From: a bacterium
Lineage (GTDB): Bacteria > Sumerlaeota > Sumerlaeia > SLMS01
Assembly: GCA_016125005.1 (NCBI GenBank)
Contig: WGMQ01000089.1
Span: 1 to 35,430 of the forward strand
Direction of reading: 5' to 3'
Length of the DNA stretch: 35,430 nucleotides
Shown piece after piece: positions 24,142 to 30,476 of the stretch (within the stretch, counting starts at the first letter, position 1; each line of letters starts with the position of its first letter). Under the pieces are notes generated by a model that was given only the letters and a program-made list of their open reading frames with translations, made no database searches and was not told the origin of the DNA. The position numbers and the translations under genes were made by a program.

Positions 24142-25065
24142 TCAGTTCATGTTCAGCATTCGTGCGGCGTTGTCGCCGACCAGGGCGCGAATCTGCGCTG
24201 CCGAGTATTGCAGATCGAGCAATTGCCCGACAATCGCCCTGAAGCCTTCCAGCGGCCGCGGCGAGCCGGTCAGCCCAAGGTCGGAGGAGAGGATCGTGTT
24301 GTCCACCCCGGCCAGGTTGATCAGATGGGCCAGCTTGTCCGGGTCGTATTTGTGCGCCCGGCCCTCGACGAACATGCAGATGGAGTGCTCCATGGCGACG
24401 CCCATCGACACCAGGCTGCGAATGTCCTCGTCCGAACAGTCGATCACATAGGTCGGATGGTTGACCATCATCTTCGTCACGCCGCGCCGTCTCGCCTCGT
24501 CGAACATCACCAGCTGTTCCGATACGTGCAGATGGCCTCCGGCAAGGATGATGTCTCCGGCCGCCACAAGGTCGAGGACCTGCTTCGTGTCGTCGGTAAG
24601 GCGTCCATTGGCGTCCAGAACGGTGAGCGGGATCGCCGGCAGCATCGGCTTGTCGGATTTGGGGAAGTTCTTCGTCTCGCTGGCGCTCTTCTCGATATGG
24701 TTGGCGGCGGAAAGCGTGGGCATCCACACGATCCTGGCGCCAATCTTGATGGCGTGATCGACCGCGTGCGGGTTGATGCCGCCGCTGGCATTGTTGAGGG
24801 CGATGCCGGAGAACAGCTTCACGCCGAGACCGGGAATGAGCTTCTCCAGCATCACGCAATGCGGCGTGCCGAGATAGTAATGGTCCTTGAAGAGCAAGGC
24901 CCTGAAGCCGGCGTCCTCCGCGTCCATCGTCGCTTCGTGGTGGTCGAGGATGCGCGGCATGGCCGCCGGTCCGCTATGGCAGTGCAGATCGATTGCGCCC
25001 TTCAGCAGCGAGTCGATCTCGTCCTTGCGCGCCGATTGCTGCGAAATTTCGGTCGTTTCGGTCAT
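24142..25065 (-). CDS. DUF6282-like metal-dependent hydrolase (amidohydrolase fold)
   Basis: This 307-residue protein carries a metal-site motif near the N-terminus (AIDLHCHSGPAAMPR) and further histidines in FKDHYYLGTPH, LAGGHLHVSEQ and MVNHPTYVIDCSDEDI. It closes with VDNTILSSDLGLTGSPRP and a helical end. This pattern fits the amidohydrolase/PHP-like hydrolases annotated as DUF6282; no reaction is established that I can name. The ATG lies at 25063-25065 with an AGGACATGACC stretch upstream. It is the last gene of the minus-strand operon. Confidence 0.75.
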   Translation of the reverse strand: MTETTEISQQSARKDEIDSLLKGAIDLHCHSGPAAMPRILDHHEATMDAEDAGFRALLFKDHYYLGTPHCVMLEKLIPGLGVKLFSGIALNNASGGINPHAVDHAIKIGARIVWMPTLSAANHIEKSASETKNFPKSDKPMLPAIPLTVLDANGRLTDDTKQVLDLVAAGDIILAGGHLHVSEQLVMFDEARRRGVTKMMVNHPTYVIDCSDEDIRSLVSMGVAMEHSICMFVEGRAHKYDPDKLAHLINLAGVDNTILSSDLGLTGSPRPLEGFRAIVGQLLDLQYSAAQIRALVGDNAARMLNMN

Positions 25066-25110
25066 TGGTCATGTCCTGCAGGTTGAAAAGGGCCGCTCCC
25101 GGTATCCGGG

Positions 25111-26019
25111 TCATTCCGCCGGGGGCATCGGGTAGTCGTCCGCATTGAGGATCCATCCGGCCTTCAGCGAGAAATCGAGGCGGGGAGGGCAGAAGATGTC
25201 GACGAGCAGATTGCCCGCAGGGTCCGTACCCTGGGAGGTATGCAGGCTGGGCGGCGGTATGATCGCGATCGAAGGCGCCGGGCAGACTTCGTGGTCATCC
25301 TCGAGCCATTGCGCGCTGTTCGTCACCCACGGCCAGCGGATGTGGTGGATGTAGGAACCCTGCAGCGCCAGAGAGCACTGCTCGAAATCGTCGTGAAAAT
25401 GCGGAGACAGGTTCGACGGGTCGCGGGGCGGCTTCACCTCGAAGAAATTCACCATGAAGGTGGTGCAGCGGTAGATGCACCCGAAACGGCCCGGCGAGGC
25501 CGGGACGTCCAGCGGATAGCGTCGGATCGCATAGCCTGCCGGCGGTTCCGGCCAGGGCTGAAAGGGCGGGATGTTGGGATGCGCCCTGGCATAGGAAGCT
25601 GCATTGGAGCAAAGCGCCGCCAGATCCGCCGCCTTCGAGGTGAACAGGCGGATCAGACGTCCCTTGCCGGTTGCGGTGATCCTGCTGGCGCCGGGAGGCA
25701 TCACGATCAGCGATGGTTCGCTCGCCGATTGGCTGTCCCTGCCCGCATGCAGCGTCAGCTCGACGCCATTTGCAGGCAGCAGGACGACATATTCATCCGC
25801 CTGATCCGGGCGTGAAAACTCGGCCGTGCCGTCGATCTCGGAATAGGCGACGATGAAATTCTGCCCGCGTGCATACCAGGTGCTGACGCCTTCGCTTTTT
25901 TCCTGCGGGTCCGTCTCATGAAACCTGGCGTATTCGGCCGGAGCAAATTCACTCGCAGCGACCGGCGCAGTAGCGATGGATTTGTTCAGCGCCGAACGCG
26001 GATCGTCGGATGCATACAT
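25111..26019 (-). CDS. Cupin-like protein of unknown function
   Basis: This 302-residue soluble protein appears to have two beta-rich halves. The C-terminal half contains LSPHFHDDFEQCSLALQGSYIHHIRWPW and IIPPPSLHTSQG, which look like the HxH...E...H metal-binding layout of a cupin (about residues 205-275). The N-terminal half has IVAYSEIDGTAEF and YVVLLPANGVELTLH. I do not recognise a specific enzyme; an isomerase, lyase or dioxygenase role is possible. GGAGG lies about 5-6 bases before the ATG at 26019. It sits between the aldolase and DUF6282 genes. Confidence 0.75.
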   Translation of the reverse strand: MYASDDPRSALNKSIATAPVAASEFAPAEYARFHETDPQEKSEGVSTWYARGQNFIVAYSEIDGTAEFSRPDQADEYVVLLPANGVELTLHAGRDSQSASEPSLIVMPPGASRITATGKGRLIRLFTSKAADLAALCSNAASYARAHPNIPPFQPWPEPPAGYAIRRYPLDVPASPGRFGCIYRCTTFMVNFFEVKPPRDPSNLSPHFHDDFEQCSLALQGSYIHHIRWPWVTNSAQWLEDDHEVCPAPSIAIIPPPSLHTSQGTDPAGNLLVDIFCPPRLDFSLKAGWILNADDYPMPPAE

Positions 26020-26058
26020 TGTTGTCCTCCCTGCTGGTTGTATCGTGGCGACGGACTG

Positions 26059-26835
26059 TCAAACGCCGGCGAAGTCCTTGAGAACCTTCATGCCCGCCTG
26101 CCGCATCAATCCCTGATCGGAAGAGACGATGAACGCGGTCGCGCCCATGGCCAGGTATTGCGCCGCGTCGCCCGCCGCGCCGACCATGACGCATACCGGC
26201 TTGCCGGCCCGGCGCGCCGCATCGGCGATCCTCGCAACGGCATCCATGACTGCGGGGGCATTTGCGTTTTCCGCGCCCAGGGCGACGGCGAGGTCGCCGC
26301 GGCCGATGAAAATGCCGTCCAGGCCTTCGGTGGCGAGGATCTCATCGAGTTCGTCGAGCGCTTCAACGTCCTCGATCATCGCGATGAGCGTCGTCTGCGC
26401 GTCGGAAGTTGCGATGTGCTCGGCCATCGTGCGGGCGCCGTAGCCGCCGGCCCGCGGGGAATTGGAGAAGCCCCGGTTGCCGGAGCGATAGCGCGCAGCG
26501 GCCGCGATCTCGCGCGCCTTGCCGGCGCTGGAAACGTGGGGAACCAGCACGCCGGTCGCACCGCTGTCCAGCACGGACAGGATGTTCGATGCGGTCGGCT
26601 GGGCAACGCGCACGATGCCGGCGGTTCCGCCGGCGCGCGCGGCCAGAAGCGCCTGGTCGATCGCCAGCCTGTCGAAGGGGGCGTGCTCCTCGTCGATGAC
26701 GATGAAGTCGAACCCGATCAGGCCGAGAATTTCCGTCGCGTGTCCTGTCGGGGTCTTGATGAAGGTTCCGATCAATCGCGAACCGCCCGCGAACCTTGAG
26801 CGGAACGAACCCTCCTGCGCCGGCGCATCGACCAC
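26059..26835 (-). CDS. HpcH/HpaI family aldolase
   Basis: This class II, metal-dependent aldolase of 258 residues resembles 2-dehydro-3-deoxyglucarate aldolase and HpaI, which cleave a 2-keto acid to pyruvate plus an aldehyde. The catalytic histidine lies in IDEEHAPFD, and other landmarks are RVAQPTASNILSVLDSGATGVLVPHVSSAGKARE, the metal-ligand region MIEDVEALDELDEIL and GIFIGRGDLAVALG. A GTG start at 26835 is chosen: GGAGGAG lies 6 bases before it, and the family's N-terminus fits. The upstream extension to 27009 is spurious. It is the first gene of the minus-strand operon, with operator 4 at 26909-26927 about 74 bases upstream. Confidence 0.9.
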   Translation of the reverse strand: MVDAPAQEGSFRSRFAGGSRLIGTFIKTPTGHATEILGLIGFDFIVIDEEHAPFDRLAIDQALLAARAGGTAGIVRVAQPTASNILSVLDSGATGVLVPHVSSAGKAREIAAAARYRSGNRGFSNSPRAGGYGARTMAEHIATSDAQTTLIAMIEDVEALDELDEILATEGLDGIFIGRGDLAVALGAENANAPAVMDAVARIADAARRAGKPVCVMVGAAGDAAQYLAMGATAFIVSSDQGLMRQAGMKVLKDFAGV

Positions 26836-26908
26836 AGCCTTCTCCTCCCATGCCGTTTGCAGGCAACTATCCGACAGCGCGTGCGCTCTGGCACGCCCAA
26901 ACGGGCGG

Positions 26909-26927
26909 TGTTTCTGCTGTTGAAACG
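26909..26927. promoter_or_regulatory. Putative operator 4 (shared dyad)
   Basis: TGTTTCT (26909-26915), GCTGT, TGAAACG (26921-26927) keeps the CGTTTCA-N5-TGAAACG geometry with two mismatches in one arm. It is placed for the minus-strand aldolase-cupin-DUF6282 operon. Confidence 0.5.
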
Positions 26928-26984
26928 GGGAAGGGGCGCGGCGGCGGGCGACCTGTTGCGAAGCTCGGCAGGAAGCGCAGGACC

Positions 26985-27398
26985 CTATTCCGGGTCGAGT
27001 TCGGTCCATTGGTTGAAGCCGAATTCATGGAAGGTCGCAATCCAGACCTGGCCGGTATGTCGATCAACCATGCGTTCGGCCTCGCCGATCTGGTGGGGTC
27101 CGGGCGGACGCGGCGAGACTGGCGTTCCGGCCTCGTCGAGCCTTGCCCACAACAATGCGAATTCGGCCCAGGCGCGCCGCCCGCCCATATCCGCCACATG
27201 CCGCGGCCGTTTCCATGGCGGATCGCCACCCAGCCTCACCCGCATCCTCGCCCAGCGGTCCGGAAACGACCAGATCAAGGGCAGGAGCGCGAATGCGAGC
27301 ACGCCCAGCACGACAGCGGCGAACCATGCCGTCAATCCCAGTGCGATCCTGGCGATTACCGGCAGGTCCGCGAACCAGAGCGACAGCGTCTCAGCCAT
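26985..27398 (-). CDS. Small membrane protein of unknown function
   Basis: This 137-residue protein is not recognised. Residues about 12-45 form one or two hydrophobic helices (IARIALGLTAWFAAVVLGVLAFALLPLIW). A basic, cytoplasmic-looking region follows with RWARMRVRLGGDPPWKRPRHVADMG, and the C-terminus is GQVWIATFHEFGFNQWTELDPE. The ATG at 27398 has GAAGGGATGG upstream and is chosen over an extension to 27554 that has no ribosome site and a low-complexity start. It lies 183 bases after the DUF808 gene on the same strand; that gap and the 149 bases toward the aldolase hold no other gene. Confidence 0.6.
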   Translation of the reverse strand: MAETLSLWFADLPVIARIALGLTAWFAAVVLGVLAFALLPLIWSFPDRWARMRVRLGGDPPWKRPRHVADMGGRRAWAEFALLWARLDEAGTPVSPRPPGPHQIGEAERMVDRHTGQVWIATFHEFGFNQWTELDPE

Positions 27399-27581
27399 GA
27401 TGCCATCCCTTCGGCGAGGATCGAGGGATATTTGACCTGCCGCCGAACCTTCATCCAGCGGCCATTGGAACTGCGGCGACGATCTTCCCGGCCCAGCCGG
27501 CCGGGAGATTGGCGGATCATACTGCCATTGCCGCGCCGGATTCGCAAAGTTCAACGCCGTCCCGGCGCCCGCCGGGTCTGT

Positions 27582-28532
27582 CTACTTGCGCAGGCGAGCG
27601 ACAAGTTTCATCGCCGGGGTCATCGCCAGGGCCACGACGAACCCGGTCGCCAGCCCCGCGATCGTCAGGATGGCGGCATGCGCGACCCATGCGAGCGTCG
27701 CACCGGCCGAGCCGTCGAACAGTGCCTCTATCGCGAGTGCGGCCTCGACCTGATGAAGCCAGTTCTCGACCGGCGCAATGCCATGGGCGACGATGCCGGC
27801 TCCCACCCAGAGCATGGCTGCGGTGCCCACATAGCCCAGAAGCTTCAGGAAAACCGGCATGGTCCTGACGATCGCCCGGCCGATCGCGCGGGTGAACGCG
27901 CCGTTCCTCTTGCGCGCCAGCCAGACGCCGAAATCGTCGGCCTTCACGATCACGGCGACGAAGCCGTAGACCGCGAACGTGATGCCGGCGCCCACTGCGA
28001 GCAGGACGGAGATCTGCGCGGCAATCGGCATGTGGGTGACGGTGGAATAGGTGATCGCCACGATTTCCGCCGAAAGGACGAAGTCGGTGCGGATCGCCCC
28101 GGCCGTGCGAATTCGCTCGAGTTCGTCCGGCGAGATTTCTTCCGCCTGCTCGATGTCGGCGGCCTCCTGGCCGTGGCCGGCAAACATGGTGTGGACCTTT
28201 TCGTAGCCCTCGAAGCACAGGAAGGCTCCGCCCACCATCAGCAGCGGCTCGATCGCCCAGGGCGCGAAGTAGCCGAGCAGAAGCGCCACCGGCGCGAGGA
28301 TCACGATCTTGTTGAAGAGCGATCGCCTGGCGATGTTCCAGATGATCGCGAATTCGCGTTTCGGATCGAGCCCGACCACGAATTTCGGGGTTACCGCCGC
28401 ATCGTCGATGACGATCCCGGAGACCTTTCCGCTCGTCTTCGCGACCTGGGCGGGCACGTCGTCAAGCGTGGCGGCGGTGATCTTGACGAGCGCAGCCACG
28501 TCGTCGAGCAGGGCGAGAATTCCGGTGGCCAA
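27582..28532 (-). CDS. DUF808 (YedI-like) membrane protein
   Basis: This 316-residue inner-membrane protein shows the hallmark N-terminus LATGILALLDDVAALVKITAATLDDVPAQVAKTSGKVSGIVIDDAAVTPKFVVGLDP of the DUF808/YedI family. About six hydrophobic helices follow, including IVILAPVALLLGYFAPWAIEPLLMVGGAFL, VLLAVGAGITFAVYGFVAVIV and the last, AAILTIAGLATGFVVALA. The function is unknown. A TTG start at 28532 is preferred because AGGAG lies 6 bases upstream and the family starts exactly there; the frame extends further upstream without support. Confidence 0.9.
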   Translation of the reverse strand: MATGILALLDDVAALVKITAATLDDVPAQVAKTSGKVSGIVIDDAAVTPKFVVGLDPKREFAIIWNIARRSLFNKIVILAPVALLLGYFAPWAIEPLLMVGGAFLCFEGYEKVHTMFAGHGQEAADIEQAEEISPDELERIRTAGAIRTDFVLSAEIVAITYSTVTHMPIAAQISVLLAVGAGITFAVYGFVAVIVKADDFGVWLARKRNGAFTRAIGRAIVRTMPVFLKLLGYVGTAAMLWVGAGIVAHGIAPVENWLHQVEAALAIEALFDGSAGATLAWVAHAAILTIAGLATGFVVALAMTPAMKLVARLRK

Positions 28533-28601
28533 TTGACTCTCCTGCTGGCGGGTCTTGCGGGATGATCGTGCGCGACTGCTTGCTATACCAATTTCGGCTG
28601 C

Positions 28602-28627
28602 CAGACCACTCTTGCCGCAGTGGTCTG
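28602..28627. other. Hairpin in the 310-bp gap between the DUF808 and nucleotidyltransferase genes
   Basis: A 9-bp perfect inverted repeat (CAGACCACT at 28602-28610, AGTGGTCTG at 28619-28627) with an 8-base loop. The gap 28533-28842 between the two divergent genes has no gene I can support; the hairpin could be an operator or an RNA structure. Confidence 0.5.
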
Positions 28628-28842
28628 CCTGCCGATCTGCCCATGGCCGCCGCGCGCCCGTCACCGCCTTGGCTCCGGCAATCGGCGTTGTTTGGCCCGG
28701 CGACACAACAGGCGGGGAGCCTCGCCAGGCGCCTTGACGGCCCGGACGCCGGCTTGACCGCGAGACAGGCGGGGTGGAAGAGTTGCGCCCCTCAGGTTCC
28801 GCACGCCGGCACGCGGCGATCGGTTTCATTCCCAGGGGCAAC

Positions 28843-29826
28843 ATGAACAGAGACATTGCAGACTGGTTGGTCGGCCTTTCCGATCCGGCGGGGCCGGGGC
28901 GCCGACTGCCGGGGCCGGCGCCCGATCCGAAGCAATTCGCGATCCTTTGCGACCAGGCCGAGGCGCATGGCGTGCTTGCGCTGGTTCTTGCCAATGGGGC
29001 AGACCGCTTCGCTGCGCCCCAACTGGACGAATTGCGTCAGTCGGCCTTGTCGCGGCGCACCGCGATGTATGGCTTCAGCGTGATGCTGCGCCAGCGTGCG
29101 CGCGCGCTCATGTCCTTTCGCGGCCTGGCGAAACTGCGCGCCACGATCATCAAGGGCATGACCTTCGCCGACCGGATATATCCCGATCGCGCGCTGAGGC
29201 GGTTCACCGACATCGACGTGCTGATCGACCCGGACGATCTCGACGAGGCCGAACGCGCATTGTCGCGGCTGGGATACGTGCTCGCCAATGCCCGACCGCC
29301 CGGACCGCTGGGCAAGTCGACCTGCCGCAATTGGGTCGATGCCGCCAGCGGCGATGTGGTCGTCGATCTTCAGGTCGATCTCGTCCATTCATCCTCGGTG
29401 CAACGCGGCGTGTCGCTCGGCTATCGCGAACTCGCCGGCGGCGAGCCGACCCGTCCTGCCGCGCTGCTGCTGATTGCGCTGATGCATGCCGCCATGCACC
29501 AGTTCGAACGCCTCATCCAATTGGTGGATGTCCTGCAGGCGGCGCGAGCGCTCGACGACGAGGCCGATTTCGCCGCGTTGGTGGACCGCTGCGGCGCGCA
29601 TCTGGTCGCGACGTCGGGCCTCACGCTGGCGGGCGATGTCTTCGCCGAGCCCCGATGCCATGCCCTGGCCACGAGATTTGAGGCAATTCGCAACCGGCGC
29701 CTGGCGCACTGGCTCATTCCTCCCGGATTGGCCGTGAGCGATATCGAACGTCCTGCAATCGCCACGATATTGCGCCGGCGGCTCTACCGGGAACTGCTCA
29801 AGCAGCCTGCCTTGGCCGCGGACTGA
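28843..29826 (+). CDS. Nucleotidyltransferase-family protein (NTP_transf_5-like)
   Basis: This 327-residue protein carries the active-site-like motif LKG-type helix (ATIIKGMTF) followed by RRFTDIDVLIDPDDLDEAERAL. The DxD pair (Asp of TDIDVLI) is the metal-binding motif of polymerase-beta-type nucleotidyltransferases. The middle has VVVDLQVDLVHSS (third acidic residue), and the C-terminal half is helical (ALLLIALMHAAMHQFERLIQLVDVLQAARAL). This family recurs in peptide-modification and HprK-related cassettes, but its substrate is not established. The ATG at 28843 has CAGGGG upstream and is preferred over an upstream GTG at 28774. It is the first gene of the peptide cassette. Confidence 0.82.
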   Translation: MNRDIADWLVGLSDPAGPGRRLPGPAPDPKQFAILCDQAEAHGVLALVLANGADRFAAPQLDELRQSALSRRTAMYGFSVMLRQRARALMSFRGLAKLRATIIKGMTFADRIYPDRALRRFTDIDVLIDPDDLDEAERALSRLGYVLANARPPGPLGKSTCRNWVDAASGDVVVDLQVDLVHSSSVQRGVSLGYRELAGGEPTRPAALLLIALMHAAMHQFERLIQLVDVLQAARALDDEADFAALVDRCGAHLVATSGLTLAGDVFAEPRCHALATRFEAIRNRRLAHWLIPPGLAVSDIERPAIATILRRRLYRELLKQPALAAD

Positions 29827-29887
29827 TGCAGGAATGACACGCGGATCGGAATTCCACCTTCAATTTCAAATTGTTGCGGGTGCATTA

Positions 29888-29916
29888 TTGAGTGTTCAAA
29901 TCGCGGTCGTTATCTG
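29888..29916 (+). promoter_or_regulatory. Candidate promoter of the Ser/Thr-rich peptide gene
   Basis: TTGAGT (29888-29893), 17-base spacer, TATCTG (29911-29916). It lies in an AT-richer 132-bp gap (29827-29958) after the nucleotidyltransferase gene. Each hexamer has four matches to consensus. Confidence 0.42.
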
Positions 29917-29958
29917 GTCGATGTCAATTAAGAGTTGAACCACCAACGGGGGCGATGC

Positions 29959-30246
29959 GTGGAAGACAACAAGACCGACGAGCAGTCGATCAGCCGGCGC
30001 AGGCTTTTGAAGATCGCCGGCGCTGGCGGGGTCGTGGTGCTGACACTGGCGCTGCCGGGGCAGTGGACCAGGCCGATCGTGGAAACGATTTTCGTGCCGG
30101 CGCATGCCCAGGCTTCGCCCTTGCCGACGACAACCGCCACGTCATCGACGACCGGCACCTCGTCAACGACCGACACCTCGACGTCGAGCAGTACATCGAC
30201 AAGAACGTCGAGAACGTCGGCCTCGACGACAACGCCCGTCCCGTAG
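29959..30246 (+). CDS. Twin-arginine-like small peptide with PAHAQ motif and Ser/Thr-rich tail
   Basis: This 95-residue product, with a GTG start at 29959, has three parts. First is a polar N-terminus followed by SRRRLLKIAGAGGVVVLTLAL, which looks like a twin-arginine signal. Next comes a short motif, QWTRPIVETIFVPAHAQASP (residues about 43-62). The last 33 residues are almost entirely Ser and Thr (TTTATSSTTGTSSTTDTSTS and more), ending TTTPVP. I recall short proteins with W-x-(R/K)-P-V...PAHAQ motifs near HprK/PqqD-like genes, but could not check. The Ser/Thr tail is an obvious acceptor for O-glycosylation or phosphorylation. A TTG at 29935 could extend the N-terminus by eight residues. GGGGG precedes the GTG by 6 bases. 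An overlapping frame here (from 29892) is considered a shadow. Confidence 0.72.
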   Translation: MEDNKTDEQSISRRRLLKIAGAGGVVVLTLALPGQWTRPIVETIFVPAHAQASPLPTTTATSSTTGTSSTTDTSTSSSTSTRTSRTSASTTTPVP

Positions 30247-30355
30247 ATGCAAATTCGGGTCTGGCCGTCCGCCTGAGACCGCAGCGGGAAACGCGAGCGC
30301 AGGCCGGCGCTTGATCATCGGGTGCCGCGATCCTGTGGGCTTTGGCGCTGCCTGA

Positions 30356-30373
30356 CTGGCGACCGGTCGCCAG
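30356..30373. other. 18-bp perfect palindrome
   Basis: CTGGCGACCGGTCGCCAG is its own reverse complement. It lies in the 230-bp gap (30247-30476) between the peptide gene and the kinase-glycosyltransferase gene, so it could be an operator or a hairpin that limits readthrough; no T-run follows. Nothing else is recognisable in the gap. Confidence 0.6.
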
Positions 30374-30476
30374 CCGGCGCGCCAATCTTGTTTCGCGCCA
30401 ATCCTGTTCACGGGTTGCCGGGGGCGTCGGGTTCGGCATGGCCAGCGTTCGACATAAGCCTGAACGGGTCCTTTCG

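Noticed and set aside
26796..28565. A 589-codon open frame on the plus strand
   Set aside because: It is antisense to the DUF808 gene and the small membrane-protein gene, whose products have membrane segments and ribosome sites.
29955..30314. Alternative ATG-started frame overlapping the Ser/Thr-rich peptide gene
   Set aside because: It lacks a signal peptide or family motif, while the GTG frame has a coherent RR-type signal, a PAHAQ motif and a low-complexity tail. I kept the doubt in the evidence.
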